Shown piece after piece: positions 24,846 through 36,633 of a DNA stretch of 64,000 nucleotides. Each line of letters begins with the position of its first letter. The first letter of the stretch is position 1. A program made the position numbers and the translations under genes. The stretch is from Amycolatopsis sp. DSM 110486 (GTDB taxonomy: Bacteria; Actinomycetota; Actinomycetes; Mycobacteriales; Pseudonocardiaceae). The notes under the pieces were generated by a model that made no database searches, had not been told where the DNA came from, and worked only from the letters and a program-made list of their open reading frames with translations. Where the stretch lies: the NCBI RefSeq assembly GCF_019468465.1, contig NZ_CP080519.1, forward strand, positions 2,619,001 to 2,683,000, given 5' to 3'.

Positions 24846-25577
24846 ATGTCGAGGATCGCGGTCACCATCACCACTCCGGACGGCCTCTGCACGGCCACAC
24901 TGCACACGCCGCTGAGCGCCGGCCCCGCGGTGATCCTGTACGCCGACGCGGCCGGGGTTCGCGAGACGTTCGCCGAGATGGCGGACCGGCTCTGCGCGCT
25001 CGGCTACGCCGTCCTCCTGCCGGACGGCTACTACCGCACGCCATACGCGCCATTCGACGTCACCACGGTGTTCAGCGTGCCCTCGGAACGCGAGCGGCTG
25101 ACGCAACTCGCGCGGAGCGTGACGGCGGAGATGGCGGTGCGCGACACGGGCGCGTACCTCGACTTCCTGTCCGGGCGCAGCGAAGTCGCAGGCTCGCTGG
25201 TGGGGACGACCGGGTACTGCATGGGAGGGCGGTTTTCGCTGTGGGCCGCCGCGCGTTTTCCGTCGCGCGTCGCGGCCGCCGCTTCGTTCCACGGCGGCAA
25301 CCTCGCCGCCGACGATCCCGACAGCCCCCACCTGCTGGCCGACCGGATCCGCGCGTCCGTGCTGGTCGCGGCGGCGCAGGACGACAGTGCGTTCCCTCCT
25401 GAGCAGTTCGAGCGGCTGCGTGGGGCGTTCGTCGGCGAGGGTGTTCGGCACACTCTGGAGACGTATCCCGCCAAGCACGGGTTCGCGGTGCCGGACAACG
25501 ACACGTACGACAGTGCCGCGGCGGAACGTCACTGGACCGCGCTGGCCGGGCTGTACGCGGAGAATTTGCCGCGCTAG
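24846..25577 (+). CDS. Dienelactone hydrolase family protein
   Basis: 243 aa alpha/beta hydrolase. Nucleophile elbow GTTGYCMGGRFS places Cys125 where dienelactone hydrolases have their catalytic Cys; the acid is probably the Asp in LVAAAQDDSAFP and the base the His in AKHGFAVPDN. N-terminal PAVILYADAAGVRE and YAVLLPDGYYRT are family typical. It probably hydrolyses a lactone or ester from ring cleavage, in keeping with the upstream aromatic-CoA genes, although a 60-bp gap leaves co-transcription open. Its last bases overlap the gene remnant at 25574. Confidence 0.88.
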   Translation: MSRIAVTITTPDGLCTATLHTPLSAGPAVILYADAAGVRETFAEMADRLCALGYAVLLPDGYYRTPYAPFDVTTVFSVPSERERLTQLARSVTAEMAVRDTGAYLDFLSGRSEVAGSLVGTTGYCMGGRFSLWAAARFPSRVAAAASFHGGNLAADDPDSPHLLADRIRASVLVAAAQDDSAFPPEQFERLRGAFVGEGVRHTLETYPAKHGFAVPDNDTYDSAAAERHWTALAGLYAENLPR

Positions 25578-25721
25578 GGGCGGAAAAGCGGACCGGCGTC
25601 CTTGGCGGTGGGCTGCGTTCCGACGAGCCGGACGGTCACCGGCAGGAGCGCGGCCTGCGCCAGCCGGGTGCGCGTCGTCCTCACCGGCGTTCCTGGTCGG
25701 GTAGAGCAGGCCGAGTCGCAT
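25574..25721 (-). pseudogene. Possible frameshifted remnant of an Asp/Glu racemase-like gene
   Basis: On the minus strand ATG 25721 begins MRLGLLYPTRNAGEDD, which resembles the N-terminus of Asp/Glu racemase or arylmalonate-decarboxylase-type proteins. After about 20 codons a sensible sequence continues only in another frame (LAQAALLPVTVRLVGTQPTA) to TAG at 25574. The normal length would be about 230 aa, so nearly the whole gene is missing. This is a weak call from the look of two short stretches. Confidence 0.25.
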
Positions 25722-25730
25722 GGGCCGAGG

Positions 25731-26444
25731 CTAGGCGGCGACGGCCTTCTTCGGCTTGCGCTCCAGCCACAGCTGGGCGCCGACCAGCGCGACCGTCCAG
25801 CTCACCCACGCGGCGATGGCCGCGACGGACTGCATGAACGCGACCTCGCTGCCGCCGAACGTGGTGGCCATCTGGGGTTCCAGGATGATGATCGCGATCG
25901 GCGAGATGAGCCGGTTGAGGATGATCGACATGGTCAGCGCGAAGCTGCGGATCATCCAGCGGCGGTGGTCACCGAAGCGACGGTCGCGGGCGGCGCGGTA
26001 GCCGGCCCAGGTGCAGCCGATCCAGATGACCGCGAGCATGACGTCACTGGCTCGCGTGGCGGGGCCGAAGGGGCTGGCCGCGCCGATCGTCAGGGCCATC
26101 ACGCCCGAGGGCAGCACGCCGCCGAAGACGTAGGCGCGGCCGGCGTAGCGGTGCACCACCGGGAAGCGGCGGCGGATCCACGGCCAGATCTGGACGACCG
26201 CGCAGATCATCGCGATCGAGCCGAACACCACGTGGCCCACGAGGAACCAGTAGTGCGCGCCGAACCCGGCCGGGGCCGGGACGCGCGACTGCGCCGGGTC
26301 GAGCGCGAGGTAGGGCGGCAGCGAGTACGCCAGGAAGGCCACCACGACCAGCCCCAGAACCCCGATCCACGGGCGGCGCTTCTTCGTCGTGCGCGGCTGC
26401 TGCGCCGGCACCCGCGGTGGTCGCAGATCCGTCCCCGCCGTCAT
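25731..26444 (-). CDS. DUF2306-type polytopic membrane protein
   Basis: 237 aa from ATG 26444, with GGGAG 7 nt upstream; GTG 26450 is a possible alternative. After a basic Pro-rich tail there are about six membrane segments: WIGVLGLVVVAFLAYSLPPY, HYWFLVGHVVFGSIAMICAV, VLPSGVMALTIGAAS, VMLAVIWIGCTWAGY, IIILEPQMATTF and the last near 200-220. HRYAGRAYVFGG (about 100-111) and GDHRRWMIRSFALT (about 158-171) with conserved His and Arg are the DUF2306 signature; family members resemble cytochrome-b-like helical bundles. Function unknown. Divergent from the luciferase-like gene at 26632. Confidence 0.82.
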   Translation of the reverse strand: MTAGTDLRPPRVPAQQPRTTKKRRPWIGVLGLVVVAFLAYSLPPYLALDPAQSRVPAPAGFGAHYWFLVGHVVFGSIAMICAVVQIWPWIRRRFPVVHRYAGRAYVFGGVLPSGVMALTIGAASPFGPATRASDVMLAVIWIGCTWAGYRAARDRRFGDHRRWMIRSFALTMSIILNRLISPIAIIILEPQMATTFGGSEVAFMQSVAAIAAWVSWTVALVGAQLWLERKPKKAVAA

Positions 26445-26631
26445 GGCCACTCTCCCTCGATCGTCACCTGATGCTCTACGAACGTAGGTCCGGCGGGGGT
26501 GGCTCAACCATGGTGCGCGCTGGCGTCGGCGGGGTGGGGACAGCCTTACCCTCGGCCGGGTGATCTTCGGACTTGCCTTGACGCGCAGGGCAACGTTTAG
26601 CGTCTCCGCCATCCACTCGAGCGGAGGCACG

Positions 26632-27471
26632 ATGCAGTTCGCGGTCAGCTACAACCCGGCGTTCCACGGGCTCGGGGGCCTCGTGGCCTTCGCGCGCCAC
26701 GCGGAGACGTGCGGCTTCGAGGGCCTCCTCCTGCCGGAACACCTGGCCTCGCGCCCGGGCGTCAAGCTCGGCGGGTGGGAGATCCCGCCGACGCTGCCCT
26801 ACGCCGACCCGCTCGAATGCCTCGCGCACGTCGCCGCGGTCACCGACCGGCTGCTGCTCGGGACCGGGGTGCTGCTGCTGCCGTACCACCAGCCGGTCGC
26901 GCTGGCCAAACGCCTGGCCACGCTCGATGTCCTGTCCGGCGGCCGACTGCGGCTGGTGACAGTCGGCGTTGGCGCGCTGCCACACGAGGCTTCGGCGGCC
27001 GGGGTGGACTACCGGACGCGAGGCCGTCGTGCGGACGAGGCGCTCGACGTTCTCCGTCTACTGTGGACGGGCGGCCCCGAAGGCGTGGGCCATCACGGCG
27101 AATTCGTCGAGTTCGACGACCTCTGCAGCTACCCCAAACCGGTCGGCACCATCCCGATTCGCGTGGGCGGGTCCAGCCACGCCGCCGCGCGCCGGGCCGG
27201 GTTGCGCGGTGACGGCTGGTTCCCGGGCGGCTCGCTCACCCCTGACGACCGCGTCGCCTTGTTCGACCTGGTCCGTGCGACCGCAGAGAAGGCAGGCCGC
27301 CGCACACCGGACTACACGCGCTGGGGCTCGACCGAGCTCACGTCAGAGGGCATCGACGCGCTGGCCGCCGAAGGCGTGACCCGCGTGGTCGTCTCGGCCG
27401 GGAGCGCCGATCCGCAGGAACGGCTCGACGAGCTGTCCGCGTTCGCCGAACGGTTCGCCCTTCACGCGTAA
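26632..27471 (+). CDS. LLM-class F420-dependent oxidoreductase
   Basis: 279 aa from ATG 26632, chosen by GGAGG 4-5 nt upstream; the frame is open 72 bp further but with no ribosome site. Starts MQFAVSYNPAFHGLGGLVAF, then GFEGLLLPEHLASRPG, LLLGTGVLLLPYHQPVALA (flavin region, about 73-92), LSGGRLRLVTVGVG and C-terminal RIP-type segment IPIRVGGSSHAAARRAG. This matches F420-dependent luciferase-like enzymes; the substrate is unknown. The 3' end overlaps the convergent NTF2-like gene by 10 bp. Confidence 0.88.
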   Translation: MQFAVSYNPAFHGLGGLVAFARHAETCGFEGLLLPEHLASRPGVKLGGWEIPPTLPYADPLECLAHVAAVTDRLLLGTGVLLLPYHQPVALAKRLATLDVLSGGRLRLVTVGVGALPHEASAAGVDYRTRGRRADEALDVLRLLWTGGPEGVGHHGEFVEFDDLCSYPKPVGTIPIRVGGSSHAAARRAGLRGDGWFPGGSLTPDDRVALFDLVRATAEKAGRRTPDYTRWGSTELTSEGIDALAAEGVTRVVVSAGSADPQERLDELSAFAERFALHA

Positions 27472-27815
27472 CTGGCGTGGGCGGCGATCACCCGCCAGCC
27501 GTCCGACGTGCGCAGCCACGTGCGGGTGTAGCGCATCCGCGCGGTGAACGGCTCACCGCCGAGCGAACCCGACAGACGGCCGAGAAACCACGTGACGCCG
27601 GTCGTCCCTTCCGAGAACACCCGCAGGTCTTCCTCCACGAGCTCGGTCAGGACCTCGCTGCCGCTGCGGTGACCAGCCAGGTCGTCGGCCTTCGAAGCGA
27701 CCGAGCCGAACGTGAAGATCAGGCGGTCGTCCAGGAGTTCGTCGAGCGCACCGACATCACCGGCCAGCTGCGCGGCCTGGAGGCGGTGTTCGGCGTCGAG
27801 CAAGGTCGGGTCCAC
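27462..27815 (-). CDS. NTF2-like / DUF4440 family protein
   Basis: 117 aa from GTG 27815, with AAGGAG 7 nt upstream. Cone-like alpha+beta fold: LDAEHRLQAAQLAGDVGALD, LLDDRLIFTFGSVASKADDL (about 27-46), then beta strands ending TARMRYTRTWLRTSDGWRVI. Members are small ligand-binding proteins or isomerase-like enzymes; no catalytic Asp-His pair can be assigned with confidence. Monocistronic as far as I can see, convergent with the luciferase-like gene. Confidence 0.82.
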   Translation of the reverse strand: MDPTLLDAEHRLQAAQLAGDVGALDELLDDRLIFTFGSVASKADDLAGHRSGSEVLTELVEEDLRVFSEGTTGVTWFLGRLSGSLGGEPFTARMRYTRTWLRTSDGWRVIAAHASYA

Positions 27816-27921
27816 GGGGCGGCTCCTTCATCGGGCGGGAGAACGCCATCGTGGCTTGGAAACCTGCCGCGCGAAGGGAAGTTCGCGCAGAGCCGAAGTC
27901 GTTCAGCCCCCAACCGCGGCG

Positions 27922-27958
27922 AAGGGCACCTCGACGAGAATCGAGGTGCCCTTCTCTT
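27922..27958. terminator. Intrinsic terminator at the end of the glycoside import operon
   Basis: Perfect 13-bp arms AAGGGCACCTCGA (27922-27934) and 27941-27953 with a 6-nt loop, about 20 bp beyond the stop of the GH1 gene. The plus strand shows TTCTCTTC after the stem; the minus strand has a weaker tract. Confidence 0.8.
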
Positions 27959-27973
27959 CACCCCCGGGGTGAG

Positions 27974-29380
27974 TCAGGAACCGCGGACCCGCCGCACCGT
28001 GTCGCGGTAGAACAGGCCGCTCTGCTTGATCGTGCGCACCTGCGTTTCGTAGTCGACGCGCACGAGGCCGAAGCGCTTGGCATAGCCGTACGCCCACTCG
28101 AAGTTGTCCAGCAGAGACCACGCGAAGTAGCCCCGGATGTCCGCGCCTTCCAAACGTGCGGCAGCCACCGCGGCCAGGTGCGAAGCCAGGTAGGCCGTGC
28201 GGCCCTCGTCGCGGACGAAACCGTCGGCGTCGGGCGCGTCGTCGAACGCGGAGCCGTTTTCGGTGATGTACAGGGGCAAACCGGGGTAGTCGCGGCCGAG
28301 GCGGGTGAGCAGCTCGGTGAACTTGCCCGGCAGGATCTCCCAGCCCATGGCCGTGGTCGGCTCGCCGAACGGCACCGCGCGCTGCACCGGGAAGCCGTCC
28401 TCGCCGACGGTGCGGCCCTGCTCGTCGATGCCGGAGTACTGCTGGCCGAAGTAGTAGTTCACGCCCAGGAAGTCCAGCGGGGTCGAGATGACCGCGAGGT
28501 CACCGTCCTCAATGGGCAGTGAAGAACCGCGAACCGCCAGGTCCGCAACAACATCCGCCGGGTACTCACCGCGCACCAAGGGATCGAGGTAGACCCGCAC
28601 GCCCATGCCGTCGGCGTTGCGCGCGGCCTCGCGGTCGAGCTCGCTGCCGGACGCGGCGTCGGACGTGCCCATGTTGAGCGTGATGCCGAACTGCGTACCC
28701 TCGGGTGCGGCCTCGCGCATGCGCTGCGTGGCCAGGCCGTGCCCGAGCAGCAGGTGGTGGATGGCCTTCATGCCGGCCGCGAAGTCGCGCCGGCCCGGGG
28801 CCATCACGCCGTGCACGTAGCCGTGCATCGCGGAGCACCACGGCTCGTTGAGCGTCGTCCAGTGGCGCACGCGGTCGGAAAGCCGGTCGAACACCAGCAT
28901 CGAGTAGTCGGCGAAGCGGTACGCGGTATCGCGCGCCGGCCAGCCGCCCGCGTCTTCGAGCTCCTGCGGCAGGTCCCAGTGGTACAGCGTGAGCCACGGC
29001 GCGAGGTCCTTGGCCAGCAGCTCGTCCACGAGCCGGTCGTAGAACCCGAGACCGGCCTCGTTGACCGGGCCCTTGCCGTGCGGCTGCACGCGCGGCCACG
29101 CGACGGAGAAGCGGTAGGTGTCGGCGCCGAGCTCCTTGACGAGCCCCACGTCCTCCGGCATGCGGTGGTAGTGGTCGCACGCGACGTCGCCGTTGTCGTT
29201 GTTGTCGATCGCCCACGGGACCTGGCAAAAGGTGTCCCAGATGGACGGTGTGCGCCCGTCTTCGGCCACCGCGCCCTCGATCTGGTACGCGGCCGTCGCC
29301 ACGCCCCACCGGAAGTCCGGCGGCAGCGAGTCGATCAGCGCCTGCTGCTCGCGGGTCGCAGCGTCGGTGGTCTCGGTCAA
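27974..29380 (-). CDS. GH1 family beta-glucosidase, cytoplasmic
   Basis: 468 aa from TTG 29380 with AAGGAG 5 nt upstream. Complete GH1 barrel: FRWGVATAAYQIEGA near 23-37, acid/base Glu179 in TLNEPW, nucleophile Glu374 in YITENG, and the aglycone region FAWSLLDNFEWAYGY. No signal peptide, so it acts inside the cell on imported beta-linked di- or oligosaccharides. Last gene of the six-gene leftward operon, 13 bp after the second ATPase gene. With the neighbouring GH16 and GH30 glucanases, the natural substrates are laminari-, gentio- or cello-oligosaccharides. Assignment to GH1 is certain; linkage preference is inferred. Confidence 0.95.
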   Translation of the reverse strand: MTETTDAATREQQALIDSLPPDFRWGVATAAYQIEGAVAEDGRTPSIWDTFCQVPWAIDNNDNGDVACDHYHRMPEDVGLVKELGADTYRFSVAWPRVQPHGKGPVNEAGLGFYDRLVDELLAKDLAPWLTLYHWDLPQELEDAGGWPARDTAYRFADYSMLVFDRLSDRVRHWTTLNEPWCSAMHGYVHGVMAPGRRDFAAGMKAIHHLLLGHGLATQRMREAAPEGTQFGITLNMGTSDAASGSELDREAARNADGMGVRVYLDPLVRGEYPADVVADLAVRGSSLPIEDGDLAVISTPLDFLGVNYYFGQQYSGIDEQGRTVGEDGFPVQRAVPFGEPTTAMGWEILPGKFTELLTRLGRDYPGLPLYITENGSAFDDAPDADGFVRDEGRTAYLASHLAAVAAARLEGADIRGYFAWSLLDNFEWAYGYAKRFGLVRVDYETQVRTIKQSGLFYRDTVRRVRGS

Positions 29381-29393
29381 GGGGTCTCCTTAT

Positions 29394-30406
<1,013 letters not shown>

Positions 30407-30410
<4 letters not shown>

Positions 30411-31405
30411 TGTTTCTCCCGGCCGAGCACAGGCGTGAAGCCGACACGCAGGCGCACCGTCTTGCCCTCGGCGTTCTTCGCCTTGGTCTTGCCGCTCGAC
30501 CGAAGCCGCGGGCTCACGAACTCGTCGATGCCGAAGTTCAGCAGCGACAATGCGGTGCCGAGGATCGCGATCGCGAGCCCCGCCGGCACGAACCACCACC
30601 ACGCGCCCTGCGCCAGCGCTTGCTGGCTCTGTGCCCAGAACAGGATCGTGCCCCAGTTCCACTCCGAGAAGCTCGAGACGCCGACGAACGCCAGCGTGAT
30701 CTCGGACATCACCGCGAACACCACCGTGCCCACGAAGCTCGACGCGATCACCGCGGTGAGGTTCGGCAGGATCTCGAAGAAGATGATCCGCCACGTTGAC
30801 TCGCCGCTCGCGCGGGAAGCCTCGACGTATTCGCGACGGCGCAAGGAAAGCGTCTGCGCTCGCAGGATCCGCGCGCCCCAAGCCCACGAGGTGAGGCCGA
30901 TGATCACGGCCACCAGGTAGTCGCCGCCGCTGGGCAGCGCCGTGCCGATGATGATGATCAGCGGCAGCGCCGGGATCACGAGGAACACATTGGACAATGC
31001 CGACAGGCCTTCACCCGGCGTCCCGCCGAGATACCCGGACGTGACACCGACGATCACGGCGAGGATCGTCGCCACGATGCCGGCCGTGAGCCCCACGAGC
31101 ATCACGCTGCGCGTGCCCACGATGACCTGGCTGAAGATGTCCTGACCGAGGTGCGTGGTGCCGAACCAGTGTTTGCCCGAAGGAGATTCGAGCAGGTCGT
31201 TGCTGCGCGCGGACGGGTCGAACGGCGCGATCCACGGCCCGATGATCGCGATGACCACGAAGAAGGCCAGCACCACGAGCCCGGTGATCGTCTTGCCGCC
31301 GGTCAGGAACCGGAAGCGACGGCGTTTGGCCGCGGGCCCGGCGATCGCGTCGGCCGGGAGCGGCTCGGGCGCGGCGGCCTTGAGGTCGGCTACGGGAAGT
31401 GCCAC
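30407..31405 (-). CDS. ABC transporter permease (DppC-type)
   Basis: 332 aa from GTG 31405. N-terminal cytoplasmic tail with basic KRRRFRF, a first membrane helix (ITGLVVLAFFVVIAIIGPWI, about 40-59), the periplasmic linker GKHWFGTTHLGQDIFSQV, then five helices carrying the EAA loop YVEASRASGESTWRIIFFEI (about 190-209), which contacts the ATPases. Length and order are standard for the C-type permease of peptide/oligosaccharide importers. A C-terminal charged extension is slightly longer than usual. It begins 4 bp after the partner permease. Confidence 0.93.
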
Positions 31406-31408
31406 GGC

Positions 31409-32385
31409 TCAGCCCTCCTTCCGGGTGCGCGGGTCGAGCACGAGGTAGGCGACGTCGGCGAGGAGATTCGCCACCAGCACCGAGAGCGTGATGATGAGGA
31501 AGATGCCCTGCATCAACGGGTAGTCCTGCGAACCGACGGCCTGGAACAGCTCGTAGCCGACGCCGGGGTAGGAGAACACGATCTCCACCAGCAGCGTGCC
31601 GCCCACGATGAAACCCAGCGCCAGCGCGAAACCCGACACGCTCGGCAGCAGCGCGTTGCGGGCGGCGTAGCTCACCATCACGCGGCGTTCCTTGAGGCCC
31701 TTGGCGTGCGCGACGGTGATGTAGTCCTCCGACGCGACGGTGACCATCATGTTGCGCATGCCGAGGATCCAGCTGCCCATGGAGCTGATGAGGATCGTGA
31801 TCGCCGGCAGCAGGCTGTGCTGGATCGCGCTGCCGATGAAGTCGCCGCCCCACCCGGGCACCAGGCCCGGGTCGTAGCCGCCGGACGCCGGGAAGAAGCT
31901 GCCCGGGCCGGCCAGCAGCGTGATCGCGATCAGACCGAGCCAGAAGTACGGGATGGACGACAGGAACGTGGTGACGGGCAGCAGACCGTCCACCCAGGAC
32001 CCGCGCCGCCAGCCGGCGACGACGCCGAGGCCGGTGCCGATCAGGAAGCCCACCACCGTGGTGAACCCGACGAGGATGATCGTCCACGGCAGACTGTCGC
32101 CGATCACCTCGGACACGGGCGAGGGGAAGAAGGTGAACGACAGCCCGAGGTCGCCGCGGAAGAGCTGTGCCCAGTAGTGGAAGTACTGGGTGATCAGGCT
32201 TTCGTTCTTGTCGAGTCCGAACAGGACGTACAGCGACTGGATCGCGTCCGCGCTGAGCGTGCCCTGGTTCTTCGTGATGAGCGACTGCACCGGGTCACCC
32301 GGGATCAGCCGCGGGATGAAGAAGTTGATCGTGACGGCGGCCCACGCGGTGAACAGGTAGAAGCCGAGCCGTTGGAGCAGGTACC

Positions 32386-32389
<4 letters not shown>
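31409..32389 (-). CDS. ABC transporter permease (DppB-type)
   Basis: 326 aa from GTG 32389, inside a GTGA overlap with the upstream ATPase; the frame is open further upstream, but [20 protein letters not shown] is the standard DppB start. Helices include ITINFF-like first segment, the conserved [11 protein letters not shown] near 26-36, [16 protein letters not shown], and the EAA loop [20 protein letters not shown] (about 218-237). Forms the channel with the C-type permease. Confidence 0.93.
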
Positions 32390-33507
<1,118 letters not shown>

Positions 33508-33510
33508 AGA

Positions 33511-35181
33511 TCAGGCCGCGGGCTTCAGGTGCATGACGATGTCCAGCGCGTTGCGCAGGGTCGGCTGCGCGGGGCCGTACGGGTTGGCTTCGTCGGGCCA
33601 GCCCGTCCAGTTCTTCGTGCTGTACTCGCCGCCGGAGTTGGCCGCCATGAGCGGAACCATCGGCTGCTGGTCGATCATGATCTGCTGCAACGTGTTCATC
33701 GCGGTGGCGCGGCTCGCGTCGTCGGCGGCGTTGGCGTAGGTCTCGAGTGCCTGGGTCGCCTGGTCGTTCTTGAAGCGGCCGTAGTTGCCGTTGATGCCGC
33801 CCTGGCCGGTCGGCTTGTAGCGGTTGCCGTCCATCACGTCGCGGTACAGGTCATACGGCGTGGCACCGTCGTTGGTCCAGTGCAGCAGACCCTCGAAGTC
33901 ACCCGTGTCGACGGACTTCGTCCACGCGTCCTGGTTCATCTTCTCGACCGTGGCGGTGATGCCGATCTGCGACAGGTTGTCCTTGATGATCTCGAGGTCG
34001 GTGATGTAGTCCGACCAGCCCGAGGGCACCGTGAGCTTGAGGGTCACCGGCTTGCCGCTCGGGTCCACGAGCTGGTTGCCGTTGTAGGAGAAGCCCGCGC
34101 CGGTGAGCAGCGACTTGGCGCCCGGCACGTCGACCTTCACGGTCTGGCCCTTGTACTGCGACGCGATGAACGAGTCGCCCGCCGGCGTCGGGATGCCGGT
34201 GACCTGGTCGTTCTTCGGGTAGAAGTAGCCGGCCTCGCCCTGGTTGAAGATGTCGTCGCGGTTGATGACCTTGTTGATCGCCTGGCGCAGCTTCGCGTTG
34301 TTCCACGGCGCCTTCTCGGTGTTGAACCACAGGCCGTGCACCGCGAGCTGGGCCGGGAACCACAGCTTGTAGTGCTGCGGGTCCTTGTTGACGTAGACGG
34401 TCTTGTAGTTCGGGATGAAGACGAAGCTCCACTCGGCCGCACCGCTGGTGAGAGCGGCGACCTGCGCGTTGTTGTCGTTGTAGGAGGTGTAACGGATCTC
34501 CTTGACCGCCGGCGCCTGCTGCCAATAGCCGGTGCGCTGGCTCACGGTGATCGTCTGCGGGGTGAACGACTTCAGCGTGAACGGGCCGGTGCCCACCGGG
34601 TTCTTCACGGTGTCGGTGGACGGGTCCTTGATCTGTGACCAGATGTGCTTGGGCACCACGATCGTCTGCAGGATCTTGACCTGGTTCACGAACTGCGAGG
34701 TGTCGAAGCCCAGGGTGACCTGGTTTCCGCTCGCGGTGATGTCCTTATAGGGCACCGAGTCGATGTTCAGCGCCTTGTTGTCGCGCAGCAGCTGGAACGT
34801 GTAGGCCACGTCGTCGCCGGTCATCGGCGTGCCGTCGGAGAACCTGACTCCGTCGCGGATGGTCAGGACCAGCTTCTTGTAGTTGTCCGACCAGTCCCAC
34901 TTCGTGGCCAGCCACGGCTTGCCGGCTTCCTGCGGCTTCACGCGGTTGAGCATCACGAGGGGCTCGTAGATCACGTAGCGGTACCCGAGCGACGCAGCCG
35001 CCGAGGTCTCCAGGAACGGGTTGTTGTTTTCGGCCTGCGGGCCGTTCGGCATGCCGACGTTCAGCACGGCCGCGGCGTTGCCGCCGCCACCCGCACTGCT
35101 CGAGCCGCCGCCACAAGCGGCGAGCACCGCGGCTGCCACCACGGCGACGAGCGCTGCGACGACGGAGCGCTTCACTCGCAT
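33511..35181 (-). CDS. Extracellular solute-binding lipoprotein, family 5 (oligosaccharide/peptide)
   Basis: 556 aa from ATG 35181 with GGAGG upstream. Type II signal ending in VLAACGGG, lipidated Cys23. Family 5 core: [30 protein letters not shown], then [20 protein letters not shown] (about 108-127), a strongly conserved strand-turn, and [14 protein letters not shown] segment [16 protein letters not shown]. Cell-surface receptor that delivers the ligand to the permeases. SBP family 5 proteins bind peptides or, in several thermophiles and actinobacteria, cello-/laminari-oligosaccharides; the operon context supports the latter. First gene of the operon; the AT-rich stretch at 35295-35335 upstream is the likely control region. 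Confidence 0.92.
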   Translation of the reverse strand: MRVKRSVVAALVAVVAAAVLAACGGGSSSAGGGGNAAAVLNVGMPNGPQAENNNPFLETSAAASLGYRYVIYEPLVMLNRVKPQEAGKPWLATKWDWSDNYKKLVLTIRDGVRFSDGTPMTGDDVAYTFQLLRDNKALNIDSVPYKDITASGNQVTLGFDTSQFVNQVKILQTIVVPKHIWSQIKDPSTDTVKNPVGTGPFTLKSFTPQTITVSQRTGYWQQAPAVKEIRYTSYNDNNAQVAALTSGAAEWSFVFIPNYKTVYVNKDPQHYKLWFPAQLAVHGLWFNTEKAPWNNAKLRQAINKVINRDDIFNQGEAGYFYPKNDQVTGIPTPAGDSFIASQYKGQTVKVDVPGAKSLLTGAGFSYNGNQLVDPSGKPVTLKLTVPSGWSDYITDLEIIKDNLSQIGITATVEKMNQDAWTKSVDTGDFEGLLHWTNDGATPYDLYRDVMDGNRYKPTGQGGINGNYGRFKNDQATQALETYANAADDASRATAMNTLQQIMIDQQPMVPLMAANSGGEYSTKNWTGWPDEANPYGPAQPTLRNALDIVMHLKPAA

Positions 35182-35358
35182 TCGTCCTCCTAGGTCCTGG
35201 TGCTGCGGATTCCGCCCGCGCTCGGAGAGCTCGGTCCGGCCGCGCGACAGGAGGGAGTCAACCCGGGTGACTCGGGTCACGTCAATAACACGGCGGTAAC
35301 ATTTTGTGCCTAAGTTTAAGTACTGAAAGAAAGGCTCACGCTCGGTGTCCGCCTGTCG

Positions 35359-35381
35359 ATCTCCTTGCGGGGCAAGGAGAT
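35359..35381 (-). terminator. Hairpin just after the ROK regulator stop codon
   Basis: Perfect 10-bp arms ATCTCCTTGC / GCAAGGAGAT with a 3-nt loop, directly beyond the leftward ROK gene stop at 35382. No U tract. A second palindrome, TTCAGCCGGCTGAA (35381-35394), covers the stop codon itself. Confidence 0.55.
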
Positions 35382-36578
35382 TCAGCCGGCTGAACGCCCG
35401 CCCGACGCCAGCAGCGCCGCGATCGGCAACGTCGCCGCACCCAGCGCGACGGCCTCCGGGCCCAGCTCCCCGAGCTCGACCACGGTCGCCTCGGCGAGGT
35501 ACCCGAGCGCGTGCCGGGCGGCGGCGTCGCGGACGTGCGGCAGGATCGCCGGGCCCATGATCGCTCCCGCCGAGCCTGCCAGCACAACCCGGTCGGGCGC
35601 CAGGAGGTTGATCAGATTGGCGATACCGATGCCCAGGTATTCACCCGTCGCGGCGAGTGTTTCGGCAGCTGGACCAGACCTTTCGGCCAGCGCGACGAGC
35701 CGGGCGAGCCGGCTCTCGCTGTCCGCGCCGGGCAGCGGCTGGGCGCCCGGGGTCTCGGCGTAGTGGCGGACCACGGCCTCGGTACCGACGTACGCCTCCA
35801 GGCACCCGCGCGAGCCGCAGCGGCAGGCGGCGCCCGCGGCCTGCACCACGGTGTGGCCCCACTCACTGGTCGTGATGCCGGGAAAAGACCCACCGTCGGT
35901 GACGAAAGCGGCACCGACGCCCACGCCGAGCAGCGCGATCACGGCGCGGTCGGCACCGCGGCCCGCGCCGAGCCACATTTCGGCCTGGCCGAGCGTGCGG
36001 GCGCGGTTGTCGAGGTGCAGCGGCGCGTCGGCGAACTGTGCGTGAGCGCGCAGCAGGTCGGCGAAGGCGACGCCGGCCCAGCCGAGCGTGGGGGCGTGCA
36101 CGATGCCGCCGTCACGCACCGCGCCGGGCACGCCGACGCCCACGCCGAGCACACGAGACGCACCGGCCGAAAGCACCTCGGCGACGCCGGCCCGCGCGAG
36201 CTCCACCACTTCCGCCGGGTCGGGGTTGCTGCCCGCGAGCGGGTGCTGCACGGTCGCGAGAGTCCCCAGCGCGCAGTCGAAGAGCCCGGCGCGCACGTGG
36301 GTCTCGCCGACGTCGACGCCCACGACCTGCCCGTACTCGGGCCGGACGCGCGGCAGCGTGCGTGGCCTGCCACCATCGGACTCGACGGAACCGGCCTCGG
36401 CCACCACACCGTCGCCGATGAGCTCCGCGACCACGTTCGTCACGGTCGCGGGACTGAGCCCGGACTCGGCGACGAGTTCGAGCCGGCTGACCGGCCCCCT
36501 CAGGTAGAGCGACGACAGGAGCGCCGCGCGGTTGTGCCGCCTCAGATCACGGGTTGTCTGCCGGAGCACCCTCGTCAC
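35382..36578 (-). CDS. ROK-family transcriptional regulator (XylR/NagC type)
   Basis: 398 aa from GTG 36578. N-terminal winged helix: DLRRHNRAALLSSLYLRGPV, then SRLELVAESGLSPATVTNVV (about 32-51). The ROK sugar-binding domain follows: VVGVDVGETHVRAGLFD (phosphate loop), SEWGHTVVQAAG (sugar-contacting Glu-x-Gly-His) and CRCGSRGCLEAY, whose Cys with the His bind zinc. Such proteins repress sugar-uptake operons and are released by the sugar. It lies between the import operon and a divergent ROK gene, so it probably controls one or both. The effector may be glucose, a beta-glucoside or GlcNAc. Confidence 0.92.
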   Translation of the reverse strand: MTRVLRQTTRDLRRHNRAALLSSLYLRGPVSRLELVAESGLSPATVTNVVAELIGDGVVAEAGSVESDGGRPRTLPRVRPEYGQVVGVDVGETHVRAGLFDCALGTLATVQHPLAGSNPDPAEVVELARAGVAEVLSAGASRVLGVGVGVPGAVRDGGIVHAPTLGWAGVAFADLLRAHAQFADAPLHLDNRARTLGQAEMWLGAGRGADRAVIALLGVGVGAAFVTDGGSFPGITTSEWGHTVVQAAGAACRCGSRGCLEAYVGTEAVVRHYAETPGAQPLPGADSESRLARLVALAERSGPAAETLAATGEYLGIGIANLINLLAPDRVVLAGSAGAIMGPAILPHVRDAAARHALGYLAEATVVELGELGPEAVALGAATLPIAALLASGGRSAG

Positions 36579-36610
36579 CTGGGGGATTCTGCCAGACGTC
36601 CATATGTTCG

Positions 36611-36633
36611 GGACTTAGTTCACTAGTTAATAC
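36611..36633. promoter_or_regulatory. AT-rich putative operator between the two divergent ROK genes
   Basis: ACTTAG (36613-36618) and ACTAGTTAA (36622-36630) form an AT-rich block in an otherwise GC-rich intergenic stretch. An ACTTAG-containing AT-rich tract also lies upstream of the solute-binding protein (minus strand, near 35309-35320). A shared ROK site is possible but not shown. Confidence 0.35.
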
